Shown one piece after another: positions 26,454 through 36,130 of a DNA stretch of 64,000 bases. The stretch is taken from positions 2,914,501 to 2,978,500 of the forward strand of contig JADJRO010000001.1 in assembly GCA_016712145.1 (NCBI GenBank), given 5' to 3'. The DNA is from Saprospiraceae bacterium (GTDB lineage: Bacteria; Bacteroidota; Bacteroidia; Chitinophagales; Saprospiraceae). Positions within the stretch are counted from its first letter, which is position 1, and each line of letters opens with the position of its first letter. The notes below the pieces were generated by a model that worked only from the letters and a program-made list of their open reading frames with translations, was not told where the DNA came from and made no database searches. Both the position numbers and the translations under genes were made by a program.

Positions 26454-28910
26454 TTATCCTTGTCCATTACTTGCCCTTCTTTTTTCTTCTTCTACACCGC
26501 CAGCTTTGCGGGGTGCGTTTCCGAGTTTTAAACTACCAAAACGATAGGATAAAGAAAGGGAAGCCACACGCGTTTCTCTTTTAACATCAAAGTGCTCATA
26601 ATAATCTCTGTAATTAATATCGGCTTCCGGTAAATTAGTCCAAAACAGATCACTAACAGATAATTTAGCATTGAGTTTTTTATTAAGAAACTGCTTTTGG
26701 ATGCCAACAGACAATCCCCACATTGAATATACTTTCATAAAACCATAAACTTCAGGCGACTGATAACTAAAATTTATTTCAGAATTCCAGTTTTTTGAAA
26801 GTTTGATCGTATTGTTGCAACTGAGATTCACTACTAAATTTCCGTCTTGAAGAAGGGTATTTGCAAAGGTTCCAGTATACTTTCCTATCCAGCTGCTCAC
26901 ATTGATCACACTGCTCCAATTCTTTAAAATGTCAATCGTACCATTTGCGCTAACAGAAAGGTTTTCAAATTGTGTCAGATTTTCATGAGTTTGGACTGTA
27001 ACACGATCCAAGCCTTCCACAGGTCCGATAACTTCTGTAATGTTATCAAGCGTTTGTGTATAGGAAATTGAGAAAGCGTAATTTTTATTGAGGGTGTGAT
27101 TCCATTCAAAAATCCAACTGTATTGAGGATTGAGGAATGGATTTCCTTCCCGATAGGTACTGGGATCCAGGAAGAATTTAAATGGATTTAATTGTTGATA
27201 ATTCGGCCGATCCAGTCTCCGGCTTAAATTGATACCCATGTCATAATTGGGTGTGAACTTATAATTTAGGAAAACCGAAGGAAATAAATTGACATAATTT
27301 TTTTCGAAAGTAAAATTATTGACAAGTTGATTTCCATTTGCTTTGGTGAATTCGCTGCGTAATCCAGCTTGCAAACTCAAGTGGGTCCAGTCTTGTTTAT
27401 AATTCAAATATGCCGCATGAATTTGTTCTTTATATAAAAAGTGATTGCTTTTACTGCTGTCATAAACGGGTTGAGCATTGCTTTTGTCAAAGAAAGCCAG
27501 GTTGTTGTCTGCAGAAACGACACTTGATTTCAGTCCACTTTCGAATTGCCTGTTGTTGGAAATTTTTTTACTCAAATCAATTTTTATGGATTTAATATCT
27601 AAATTACCTTTCAAATCACCATATAGGTAATAGTCAGGCTTCAAAACGTGTTGATTTAAATCAAAATATTTGGTTAGAAAATTTTGTTCGGTGGTGTTTT
27701 TAAATTGTGCATAATCTAAATCAAAACTCAATTCCATTCCGGAACTATCCATAACATGTTTTCCATTGATATTAAATGAATAAGATGGCCAAACATCTTT
27801 ACTTTGGTTGCTGGTCGAAAAGCTGGATTCTGGTAAAGATTGTTCATTTTCAACAATGGAATTGTTTTGTCCATGTGGTTTGAAACGATTTAATGAACTG
27901 TTTATGATAAAACCAAGAGTCGTTTTGTTGTTGGGCAATGTATAATCTGTTCCCATTCGAAGCGAAGCAAAGTGAAATGGAAAGACGAGGTAATTATATT
28001 GATCATACGCACCAGTCCGCTGTCCGTTTTCAAAGAATTCACGATACAATATGAGTTTATTTAATCCTTTTCGATAACTGTAATTCGAATTTCCAAACCA
28101 ATTGAATCGTTTGTTTCGATGGTTGAGATTTAATCCAATTCCAGATTTTGAGTAAACACCTTGCCCATAATTTGCATTAACAGATCCATTGGTTCCAAAA
28201 GCCTGATTCTTTTTTAAGCGAATATCAATAATACCTGCATTGCCGGCAGCTTCATATTTCGCAGGAGGATTGCTAATGATTTCAATTCGATCCAGCATAT
28301 TTGAAGGGAGTGCTTTTAAATAATTGGCAAGTTCGCTACCAGACAATACAATTGGTTTTCCATCGATCAATACCTGAACACCGGATTTTCCTTTCATAGA
28401 AAGAGCATCCAAATAATTGAGGGTCACACCCGGTGCTTTTTCCAATAATTCAAACGCACTGCTTCCTGCAGCCGTGATGCTGCTTTCAACATTCATGACA
28501 TAGCGATCTGATTTGCGTTCTATAAAGGGTTTGCTTGCTGTCACTGTAATTTCGTTCATGGATTGATTTCGTTCATACATTTGTATTGATCCTAAGTCAA
28601 TGGGTTCAGTTGAATTGATAAAGGAAAAGGCGTTGGAATAATAATTTTCATAAAAGGTCATAGATACTTTGATATAATATGCTTCGGGATTTAAGGTTTC
28701 AAATTCCAGATTAAAGACTCCTTGTTCATCACAGGCTGTTACCTTTATCAAACTACTGTCTTTTACAGCATATAATCCGACCCATGCATATGGAATAGAC
28801 TGTTTATCGATTCCGGTAATTTTTCCAATAATGGTATACAAAGGTTTCGCAGTGGATTCATAAGAGTCAAGGCAAAGCCAAAGCCAAGCCATAAGCATGA
28901 CGCGTATCAT
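26454..28910 (-). CDS. TonB-dependent-receptor-like outer-membrane beta-barrel protein
   Basis: An 818-residue outer-membrane protein. Order of parts: signal peptide; a carboxypeptidase-regulatory-like beta-sandwich (~25-110, GKITGIDKQSIPYAWVGLYAVKDSS...); a plug domain (~120-230, ITVTASKPFIERKSDRYVMNVESS and RIEIISNPPAKYEAAGNAGIIDIRLKK); then a long barrel with alternating aromatic strands. The barrel belongs to the OMP_b-brl_3 type rather than SusC, as no SusD gene follows and no clear TonB box is visible. The C-terminus ends in a low-complexity basic tail rather than the usual terminal Phe, with SYRFGS before it as the likely last strand. Substrate unknown. Confidence 0.88.
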   Translation of the reverse strand: MIRVMLMAWLWLCLDSYESTAKPLYTIIGKITGIDKQSIPYAWVGLYAVKDSSLIKVTACDEQGVFNLEFETLNPEAYYIKVSMTFYENYYSNAFSFINSTEPIDLGSIQMYERNQSMNEITVTASKPFIERKSDRYVMNVESSITAAGSSAFELLEKAPGVTLNYLDALSMKGKSGVQVLIDGKPIVLSGSELANYLKALPSNMLDRIEIISNPPAKYEAAGNAGIIDIRLKKNQAFGTNGSVNANYGQGVYSKSGIGLNLNHRNKRFNWFGNSNYSYRKGLNKLILYREFFENGQRTGAYDQYNYLVFPFHFASLRMGTDYTLPNNKTTLGFIINSSLNRFKPHGQNNSIVENEQSLPESSFSTSNQSKDVWPSYSFNINGKHVMDSSGMELSFDLDYAQFKNTTEQNFLTKYFDLNQHVLKPDYYLYGDLKGNLDIKSIKIDLSKKISNNRQFESGLKSSVVSADNNLAFFDKSNAQPVYDSSKSNHFLYKEQIHAAYLNYKQDWTHLSLQAGLRSEFTKANGNQLVNNFTFEKNYVNLFPSVFLNYKFTPNYDMGINLSRRLDRPNYQQLNPFKFFLDPSTYREGNPFLNPQYSWIFEWNHTLNKNYAFSISYTQTLDNITEVIGPVEGLDRVTVQTHENLTQFENLSVSANGTIDILKNWSSVINVSSWIGKYTGTFANTLLQDGNLVVNLSCNNTIKLSKNWNSEINFSYQSPEVYGFMKVYSMWGLSVGIQKQFLNKKLNAKLSVSDLFWTNLPEADINYRDYYEHFDVKRETRVASLSLSYRFGSLKLGNAPRKAGGVEEEKRRASNGQG

Positions 28911-29087
28911 GATATTATAATTTAATATGAAAAAATAGTGCTTCTAATTCAGAAGCAAAACAAATGCACTGCAAACCTACGAAAGTATTCGTAGACATTG
29001 AGTTATTTTTTCCTTAAAATATTAATTTTTTAGTGATCCCTACAGGATTGCTTTAGGATATTTAAATTTCAAAATTCAATTTTGAAA

Positions 29088-32000
29088 TTACATATTTCTC
29101 CGGTATTTACCTCCAACGGCATACAGTGCGGTGGTAATTTGTCCCAGAGAGCATGATTTTACGGCTTCCATCAATTCGGCAAACATATTTTTATTGTGTA
29201 ATGCTGCCAATTGTAAGTTTTTAATTCTCATTACACCGGATTCTTTATGCGCATCTTTCAAGTTTTCCAGCGAATGAATCTGATCATTTTTTTCATCTTC
29301 AGTTGCCCGAATCACTTCTCTTGGTAAAACGGTTGGAGAACCATCTTTGGATAAAAAGGTATTGACTCCTATGATGGGATATTCGCCCGTATGTTTGAGC
29401 GTTTCATAATAAAGACTTTCTTCTTGTATTTTACTACGCTGGTACATCGTTTCCATAGCACCCAATACGCCTCCTCGTTCGCTTATTTTATCAAATTCAG
29501 AAAGAACCGCTTCTTCTACCAAGTCTGTTAGTTCCTCAATAATAAAGGAACCTTGTAATGGATTTTCGTTTTTTGCCAAACCCAATTCATTATTGATAAT
29601 TAATTGAATGGCCATGGCGCGTCTTACAGATTCTTCTGTAGGAGTTGTTATGGCTTCATCATAGGCATTGGTATGTAAGGAATTGCAGTTGTCGTAAATT
29701 GCATACAATGCTTGCAAGGTCGTCCGAATATCATTAAAAGAAATTTCCTGAGCATGCAATGAACGACCGGAAGTTTGGATGTGATATTTTAACATTTGAC
29801 TTCGTTCGTTTGCTTTGTATTTGATCTTCATAGCCTTTGCCCATATGCGTCGGGCAACTCGACCAATCACTGCATATTCCGGATCAACTCCGTTTGAAAA
29901 GAAGAATGAAAGATTGGGTGCAAAATCATCAATGTGCATTCCTCTTGATAAATAGTATTCCACAAATGTAAATCCATTTGAAAGGGTAAATGCTAATTGT
30001 GAAATTGGATTGGCTCCGGCTTCAGCAATGTGATATCCGCTAATGGAAACCGAATAAAAATTTCGAACGCCCCGTGTGATAAAATACTCTTGAACATCGC
30101 CCATTAATTTTAATGAGAACTCTGTACTGAAGATGCAGGTATTTTGTGCTTGATCTTCTTTTAGAATATCGGCCTGTACGGTTCCGCGTACAGATTGCAA
30201 AGCCTTGGTTTTTAATTCTTCATAAACTGCTGGTTCCAGAATTTCATCGCCTGTAATACCCAAAAGCAATAATCCCAATCCATTATTTCCGGGTGGCAAT
30301 TCTCCTTGATATTTTGGCCTTGGGATGTTTTGATCATCGTATTTAGCTTTTAATGCAGCTTCTACTTTTGAAACCAGATTATGTTCATGAATGTATTTTT
30401 CACATTGTTGATCAATGGCTACATTCATAAAAAATGCACAAATGGTTGCAGCAGGACCATTGATTGTCATGCTGACTGAAGTTTTTGGATTGCACAAATC
30501 AAAACCGCTGTATAATTTTTTTGCGTCATCCAAACTGCAAACACTTACCCCGCTGTTTCCAACTTTTCCATAAATATCCGGACGATAATCCGGATCTTCT
30601 CCATATAGCGTAACGGAGTCAAATGCTGTACTTAAGCGATTGGCCGGCATATCCAAACTTACATAATGAAATCTGCGATTGGTGCGTTCCGGTCCTCCTT
30701 CACCGGCAAACATACGTGTCGGATCTTCTTCTTGGCGTTTAAATGGATAAACGCCTGCAGTATATGGAAACGTGCCCGGTACATTTTCCTGTAAATTCCA
30801 TTTTAAGATATCACCCCAATCCTTGTATTTTGGTAAAACAACTCGTGGAATTCGGGTATGAGAAAGCGATTTTGTATAGGTAGGAACATGTATGGCTTTG
30901 TTTCGAACTTTATAAATGAATTCATCTGATGCATATGCCTTTTTTAATTCGTCCCAATTTTCTAATATGATTCTTGACTCACCGTCAAGTTTTAACTGAA
31001 TTTGTTCTTCAGATTTTTTAATGGCATTTTGTAAGGTGCTATCTTCAATAAGACTGGCACTGGTTTTTAACGCTTGCCATTCATGTGCGATTTGTGCTTG
31101 TTGGTTAACCCATTCATCATATTGACGATTGTTGTCTGAAATTTCACTGAGGTAGCGGGTTCTTCCAGGTGGAATGATGAATATTTTTTCTGATTCTCCT
31201 GTAGCTAAATTTAGATTGGACTTTAGCGATATCTGAGTTTTAGTACTTATGAGCTCGATTAATTTTTGATAGAGGAGATTGGTTCCAGGATCATTAAACT
31301 GGGATGCAATTGTGCCATAAACCGGCATGGCATCGGTTGCTTTATCAAATGCTTTGTGATTGCGTTGAAATTGCTTGCGCACATCGCGAATGGCATCCTG
31401 AGCACCGCGTTTATCAAATTTATTGATAGCCACAATGTCGGCAAAATCCAGCATGTCAATTTTTTCTAATTGGGTGGCTGCCCCGTATTCCGGAGTCATG
31501 ACATACATCGAAACATCGCTAAAATCTACAATTTCCGTATCACTTTGACCAATACCGGAAGTCTCTAGCAAAATCAAATCAAAATCAGCAGCTTTTAAAA
31601 TGAGTAATGCATTTTTTATATAAGGAGATAGTGCCAGATTACTCTGACGGGTTGCCAGACTGCGCATATACACCCTTCCTCCATGAAATTCAGGGTGAAT
31701 GGCATTCATTCGGATGCGATCCCCAAGGAGTGCGCCGCCTGTTTTTCGTTTGGAGGGATCAACTGACAAAATTGCGATCCGCTTATCACTAAAATCTAAG
31801 ATAAATCGCCGGACCAGTTCGTCAACTAAACTGGATTTCCCGGCTCCCCCAGTTCCTGTGATTCCTAAAACAGGTATTTTTTTATGTGGATTTGCTTGAT
31901 GCATGGTTTTAAGAATCGTGGCAGCTTGATCTGGAAAATTCTCTACTGCAGAAATCATTCGAGCCACGGCACGGAAATCATGATTGGCAATTTCTTTGAC

Positions 32001-32465
32001 TTCCCCATTTAGAGAGCTGCCGGTAGCAAAATCACATTGAGATATTAAATCATTGATCATGCCCTGTAAACCCATGTGACGGCCATCATCCGGACTGTAA
32101 ATCCGGTTAATGCCGTAATGATGTAAATCCGCAATTTCAGAAGGTAAAATGGTGCCACCTCCTCCACCAAATAGCTTGATATGACCGCAGTTACGCTCTT
32201 TTAACAAGTCAAAAATGTATTTAAAAAACTCGTTGTGTCCACCTTGATAGGACGTTATAGCAATGCCTTGTACGTCTTCTTGAATCGCTGCATCTACAAT
32301 CTCCAGGGCAGATCGGTTATGACCCAGGTGAATAATTTCTACCCCACTGCTCTGCATGATCCGACGCATGATATTAATGGCTGCGTCGTGCCCGTCAAAC
32401 AGGGAAGCTGCCGTCAGGATGCGTATTTTATGTTTTGGCTGATATACAGCAACTTCTGTGACCAT
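29088..32465 (-). CDS. icmF: Fused isobutyryl-CoA mutase/GTPase (IcmF)
   Basis: A B12-dependent acyl-CoA mutase with its own G-protein chaperone in one ~1125-residue chain. The N-terminal cobalamin-binding domain (~1-140) has SLFDGHDAAINIMRR (the DxHxxG-type motif) and ITSYQGGHNEF. The MeaB-like GTPase follows (~180-410): P-loop GITGTGGAGKSS and NKFDKRGAQDA. The mutase barrel occupies ~530-1125 and includes PFTAG-like FPYTAGVYPFKR and DPTRMFAGEGGPERTNRRF, which distinguish IcmF from methylmalonyl-CoA mutase. It interconverts isobutyryl- and n-butyryl-CoA. I chose the ATG at 32465; an in-frame TTG at 32486 is less likely. No B12 riboswitch was recognised upstream. Confidence 0.93.
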   Translation of the reverse strand: MVTEVAVYQPKHKIRILTAASLFDGHDAAINIMRRIMQSSGVEIIHLGHNRSALEIVDAAIQEDVQGIAITSYQGGHNEFFKYIFDLLKERNCGHIKLFGGGGGTILPSEIADLHHYGINRIYSPDDGRHMGLQGMINDLISQCDFATGSSLNGEVKEIANHDFRAVARMISAVENFPDQAATILKTMHQANPHKKIPVLGITGTGGAGKSSLVDELVRRFILDFSDKRIAILSVDPSKRKTGGALLGDRIRMNAIHPEFHGGRVYMRSLATRQSNLALSPYIKNALLILKAADFDLILLETSGIGQSDTEIVDFSDVSMYVMTPEYGAATQLEKIDMLDFADIVAINKFDKRGAQDAIRDVRKQFQRNHKAFDKATDAMPVYGTIASQFNDPGTNLLYQKLIELISTKTQISLKSNLNLATGESEKIFIIPPGRTRYLSEISDNNRQYDEWVNQQAQIAHEWQALKTSASLIEDSTLQNAIKKSEEQIQLKLDGESRIILENWDELKKAYASDEFIYKVRNKAIHVPTYTKSLSHTRIPRVVLPKYKDWGDILKWNLQENVPGTFPYTAGVYPFKRQEEDPTRMFAGEGGPERTNRRFHYVSLDMPANRLSTAFDSVTLYGEDPDYRPDIYGKVGNSGVSVCSLDDAKKLYSGFDLCNPKTSVSMTINGPAATICAFFMNVAIDQQCEKYIHEHNLVSKVEAALKAKYDDQNIPRPKYQGELPPGNNGLGLLLLGITGDEILEPAVYEELKTKALQSVRGTVQADILKEDQAQNTCIFSTEFSLKLMGDVQEYFITRGVRNFYSVSISGYHIAEAGANPISQLAFTLSNGFTFVEYYLSRGMHIDDFAPNLSFFFSNGVDPEYAVIGRVARRIWAKAMKIKYKANERSQMLKYHIQTSGRSLHAQEISFNDIRTTLQALYAIYDNCNSLHTNAYDEAITTPTEESVRRAMAIQLIINNELGLAKNENPLQGSFIIEELTDLVEEAVLSEFDKISERGGVLGAMETMYQRSKIQEESLYYETLKHTGEYPIIGVNTFLSKDGSPTVLPREVIRATEDEKNDQIHSLENLKDAHKESGVMRIKNLQLAALHNKNMFAELMEAVKSCSLGQITTALYAVGGKYRRNM

Positions 32466-32623
32466 AAGCTCCAATTTAGGACTCAAAATTAATGAAAGAG
32501 GCCTATACCTGTTGGTCGAATTCTAAGAATCCTGAGCTTCGGACTGAATATGGATTTTAAAAAAATTCAATTTTTATTGTCGAAAATTTAACATAACTTA
32601 GCAATTGGAGTCTAATACAAGAG

Positions 32624-33286
32624 ATGTTAAAGAAATTTTTCATATTAGCGATGCTATTCCTGAGTTGGAATCCGGAATCCAATGCCCGCCAATGGTTGGT
32701 CTTTTTTGCAAAGGATGGATTTTTTGATGGGGTTTTACGTCAGTCGTTTGGTCATGCCTATGTTGGCTTGATCAAGGAAGATACAGCCAGTAAACAAAAC
32801 CTGTTATTAGCATGCTGGGGTTTTTATCCGAAAGGAGGTTTGCAAACTTCGGGGATCGTAGGTTATATGAATGGATCCATTAAAAATGACTGGAATAGTA
32901 AACGTGAGCACAGTTTCATTGTGGAAATTTCTGAATTTGAACTTATTGCCTGTTTACATTTAAAAAAATTATGGGAACACAAAGCGTATTCATTAAGGGC
33001 CAATAACTGCCTTCATTTTTTACGAAATTTTGGACAGATCATCTCCAGAATCAAATTGCCCGAAGGTCGGTATTTATTACCCTCTTCTTATTTAAATGCG
33101 CTGCGTAATAACAATCGGGATATTGAATACAAAGGCCGGATCAATAACATACTTCCAAAAGCTTATGTAGTAAAAATGAAAAAGGCGAAAATGTATTCAA
33201 AGCCCAAAGATCATCCACTTCGTAAAAAAGCTTGGTTTGATTTTGTAACCAAAAAGAATAAGAAGGAAACGCTCACCAAGATTTAG
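32624..33286 (+). CDS. Secreted protein, possible permuted NlpC/P60-type papain fold
   Basis: A 220-residue protein with a signal peptide (MLKKFFILAMLFLSWNPESNA). Two motifs stand out: SFGHAYVGLI near residue 45 and ANNCLHFLRNF near 127. A His followed far downstream by an N-C-x-x-F Cys is the order seen in circularly permuted NlpC/P60 (YiiX/LRAT-like) amidases and acyltransferases. Whether it is catalytic is an inference. The last ~50 residues are strongly basic. The gene is divergent from icmF and is followed by the repeat-rich gap. Confidence 0.6.
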   Translation: MLKKFFILAMLFLSWNPESNARQWLVFFAKDGFFDGVLRQSFGHAYVGLIKEDTASKQNLLLACWGFYPKGGLQTSGIVGYMNGSIKNDWNSKREHSFIVEISEFELIACLHLKKLWEHKAYSLRANNCLHFLRNFGQIISRIKLPEGRYLLPSSYLNALRNNNRDIEYKGRINNILPKAYVVKMKKAKMYSKPKDHPLRKKAWFDFVTKKNKKETLTKI

Positions 33287-33295
33287 AAATAGGAA

Positions 33296-33397
33296 GTACC
33301 GAGTCTGTAGTCTGTAGAAAAGAAGTCTGTAGAAAAGAAGTCTGTAGAAAAGAAGTTTGTAGAAAAGAAGTCTGTAGAAAAGAAGTCTGATAGGAAG
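33296..33397. repeat. 15-bp tandem repeat array with flanking inverted-repeat arm
   Basis: Five consecutive 15-base units TCTGTAGAAAAGAAG run from 33311 to 33385 (one with C to T), preceded by GTACCGAGTCTGTAG and followed by a decayed sixth unit. The first part (33296-33329) is also the left arm of an inverted repeat whose right arm is at 33595-33630. The rest of the 430-base gap to uppP has no recognisable gene; two -7-like boxes (TATGTTTG, TATTTTTG) lie at 33683-33703. Confidence 0.8.
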
Positions 33398-33594
33398 AAA
33401 TGGTTCAATGGAAACTTTGTTATAAATTGATTTGAAAATAACATCATTTAATAAGCATACTAAGCAGATTCTTACATTGGAGCATAGTACCCCGCCTAAG
33501 CCGTCTGATGATTCATTTTTATTTGGAAATATATCCTGGATCAGCTGTCGTGCATTGAAAGATTGCAGCATCGCAAATTTGTAGCATTTCTCTT

Positions 33595-33630
33595 CAGACT
33601 TCTTTTCTATAGACTATAGACCCTGGTACC
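33595..33630. repeat. Right inverted-repeat arm paired with 33296-33329
   Basis: Read on the minus strand this is GGTACC, AGGGTCTATAGTCTATAG, AAAAGAAGTCTG, which matches the left arm (GTACC, GAGTCTGTAGTCTGTAG, AAAAGAAGTCTG) except for a few G/A exchanges. The pair brackets about 265 bases of non-coding sequence. Confidence 0.65.
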
Positions 33631-33716
33631 TTCGCAAATGTATGATATACCATAACTCTTAATAAACTAATGAATTTCTTCTTATGTTTGTCGCTTATTT
33701 TTGAAATTAGTTTGCT

Positions 33717-34496
33717 ATGAATTTATTGGACGCCTTGATACTTTCAATTGTAGAGGGAATAACAGAGTTTCTTCCAATATCCTCTACCGGGCACATGATC
33801 CTAACTGCTCATCTTTTGGGCCTTGAAAATTCAGAATTTCTTAAAACATTTGAAATTTCAATTCAATTGGGTGCTATTCTGGCAATTGCTGTCATGTACA
33901 TCCAACGGTTTTTTAATGGAATAGAAATTTATAAGAAGTTGTTCGTTGCATTCATTCCAACTGCAACCATTGGTTTTTTAATGTATAAAATTATTAAAGC
34001 CTATTTGTTTAATTCCTGGGTAGTCTCCTTTAGTTTGATTCTTGGCGGATTGTTATTAATCATCTGGGATAAAAAATTGAAAGAAGCTAAATCTACTGTG
34101 GTTGAATTAGAATCCATTTCTTATAAAAATGCATTTTACATTGGCTTTATTCAATGTATCTCAATTATACCGGGTGTTTCCAGGGCTGGCGCCAGCATTA
34201 TAGGTGGAATTTTCAATGGCTTGGATCGAAATCAAGCCACCGAATTTTCATTTTTATTAGCAGTTCCAACCATGTTGGCTGCAACTACATACGATTTATT
34301 AAAAACTCCTTTACATTTTAGCAGTGAGCAATTCACTTTGTTAAGTGTTGGATTAATAGGTGCATTTGTCTCTGCCTGGATCACGGTTCGCTTTTTAATC
34401 AGGTATTTGAAACATCATGGCTTTGGGGTGTTTGGTTGGTATCGAATTGCCCTCGGACTGGTGTTTTTGATTTTACTTTCTTGTTCGGTGATTTAA
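33717..34496 (+). CDS. uppP: Undecaprenyl-diphosphatase (bacitracin resistance protein)
   Basis: Integral membrane phosphatase that recycles undecaprenyl pyrophosphate for cell-wall and glycan synthesis. The 259-residue protein has about eight transmembrane helices and both active-site motifs: (E)GITEFLPISSTGHM near residue 14-28 and PGVSRAGASI near 156-166, containing the catalytic Glu, Ser, Arg residues. Length and motifs are normal. It stands alone, converging on the frameshifted ric gene. Confidence 0.95.
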   Translation: MNLLDALILSIVEGITEFLPISSTGHMILTAHLLGLENSEFLKTFEISIQLGAILAIAVMYIQRFFNGIEIYKKLFVAFIPTATIGFLMYKIIKAYLFNSWVVSFSLILGGLLLIIWDKKLKEAKSTVVELESISYKNAFYIGFIQCISIIPGVSRAGASIIGGIFNGLDRNQATEFSFLLAVPTMLAATTYDLLKTPLHFSSEQFTLLSVGLIGAFVSAWITVRFLIRYLKHHGFGVFGWYRIALGLVFLILLSCSVI

Positions 34497-34683
34497 AATT
34501 CTTGCTAATTCTATAAAATCCGTTTTTTTAGAATCTTTCAATCTTCAAATGCAAGCATTGTGAAGTATTAATCATTTCTTGAGGATTCAATTGTAAGCCA
34601 ATTTTTTTTCGCTCTATAAAACTAAAGGTATTAGAATTATTGCAAACTGAATCCTTGTATTAATACTATTAATGCTTTATTAC

Positions 34684-35395
34684 TCAATTTTCCAAAGCAA
34701 TTGCTTTCGGAAACAGAATATTGTTTTCAAGATGAATGTGATGATGGAGATCCATTTCAAATTCTTTTAACATAGAAAGACACACCTTATGGGTTATGCA
34801 AGCAGCTGTAGGGGGTTCGTAGTGATTGGTAAGTGTTGAAATTTTTTCAAAACGGGATCCTTCAATTTCATGGTCTTGCATAAGAATATTCACAGGTGTT
34901 TGTATGCTGGAAAACACATTGTCTGATCCTGAATTTACAATGGTTTGTACTTTATTACGAATATATGGAAATAAGATCATTTCCTCTTTTCGCATATGGA
35001 CATGCATATCTAGAACAGATTGATCGAAGAGTTCTTGAACCTCTATCAATTGAGGGTAACGACTTCCATGTGCATTTACCAATTTGGTCAAATACGTTTG
35101 GATCATAGGCGTTTTCTCAACGAATGTATCTATGGTGTTTTTTTTCAATGTAATCCGCCAATAAATCCAGTGGCCAATCCAAAAAATTTTGTGTTGAATC
35201 GGATTTAATTGATAAAGTATATTTCAAATCTTTGATAAACGTTTCTGAATCGATGTTTTTACTTTGGCAAGCTGCATCCAGGCTCATACCTCCTTTACAG
35301 CAAAAATCAATGCCGTATTTTTCAAAGACTTCAGCTACTTTAAAATTAGAAGCGACTACTTCGCCTACTTTTGTTTCTTTTAATATTTCTATCAT
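34684..35395 (-). pseudogene. ric: Iron-sulfur cluster repair di-iron protein RIC (ScdA/YtfE), split by a frameshift
   Basis: RIC proteins restore iron-sulfur clusters damaged by nitric oxide or oxidants. The 5' frame (35395-35117) encodes the ScdA_N domain (GIDFCCKGGMSLDAAC) and starts the hemerythrin-like part, ending at ADYIEKKHHRYIR-stop. The second frame carries the rest (EKTPMIQTYLTKLVNAHG..., HVHMRKEEMILFPYI..., C-terminal HHIHLENNILFPKA) without any loss of protein sequence. The join needs a +1 shift at CGT-TGA-GAG (35116-35122): skipping one T gives ...HHRYIR-EKTPM.... All di-iron ligands appear to be kept. It may be a recent pseudogene, a base-calling error, or a true +1 recoding event of the RF2 kind. 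Confidence 0.85.
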
Positions 35396-35416
35396 GATGT
35401 ATATTTTTAGATTTAA

Positions 35417-36130
35417 TTAATTTTTGCAACAGTGTTTAATGCAGGTTCCAGATGTTTCAACAACCGGACTAATAAGAGGAATTCCGAGATTCATGCCTCG
35501 TAGTATTAATAAAGAGGAAGACACTATTATGAATACCGGAATTGCTTTCGTTAATTTTTGACGCCATTGCTGGTTTATGTAATTTCCTAAAAGTTGCAAG
35601 CTTAACATCAAAGGAATGGTGCCCAGCCCAAACAAAAACATGATGGTACAGGATGCAATAAACGTTCCCGAAGCTAAAGCAGCTGCCAATGCGAGATATA
35701 CCAGCCCACAAGGCAACCAGGCATTGATAAGGCCTAATTCAAAATGGAATAGGGGACTTTGTTTTTTGGTAAATTGTACATTAAGCAAGTTTTGGATTTT
35801 ATGATTCCAGGATTGAAGTATACTGGATTTATTTTTTGAAATATAGGGCAAAAGAAAAAGTAGCAAAATAAAAAGTCCACACCCGATGGAAAGATATTGT
35901 TGAAATCCTGCCATTGAAACCTGATTACCAATTAAACCAAGGATTGCACCCATTGCTGTATATGAAACAGCCCGACCAAAATTATATTCTAAGGCCGTCC
36001 GGAGTTTTTTCTTCGGATTTGTTTGCAACCCGACAACACCTAAAGCCAATGGACCGCACATCCCGATGCAATGTAAGCTTCCCATTAAGCCCATTAAAAA
36101 ACCGGCTACCAGTGCTTCGTAAATGTTCAT
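35417..36130 (-). CDS. Sulfite exporter TauE/SafE-like membrane protein of the cbb3 cluster
   Basis: A 237-residue protein with about six transmembrane helices. The N-terminal motif GSLHCIGMCGPLALG is typical of the small 'CcoG-H linked' SafE family, which in proteobacteria (CcoA/SenC neighbours) has been linked to copper handling for cbb3 oxidase; the exact substrate here is unknown. Cys residues also lie at the C-terminus (GTCIKHCCKN), a possible metal site. Its ATG overlaps the fixH stop (ATGA), so it belongs to the cco operon. Confidence 0.85.
   Translation of the reverse strand: MNIYEALVAGFLMGLMGSLHCIGMCGPLALGVVGLQTNPKKKLRTALEYNFGRAVSYTAMGAILGLIGNQVSMAGFQQYLSIGCGLFILLLFLLPYISKNKSSILQSWNHKIQNLLNVQFTKKQSPLFHFELGLINAWLPCGLVYLALAAALASGTFIASCTIMFLFGLGTIPLMLSLQLLGNYINQQWRQKLTKAIPVFIIVSSSLLILRGMNLGIPLISPVVETSGTCIKHCCKN

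Noticed and set aside
32466..32623. B12 riboswitch ahead of icmF
   Set aside because: The gap is short and I could not find the B12-box or the expected helices.
33197..33571. Open frame of 124 codons on the minus strand over the tandem repeats
   Set aside because: Most of it is translation of the 15-bp repeat (repeating RLLFY) plus the overlapping end of the upstream gene, so it is not protein-like.
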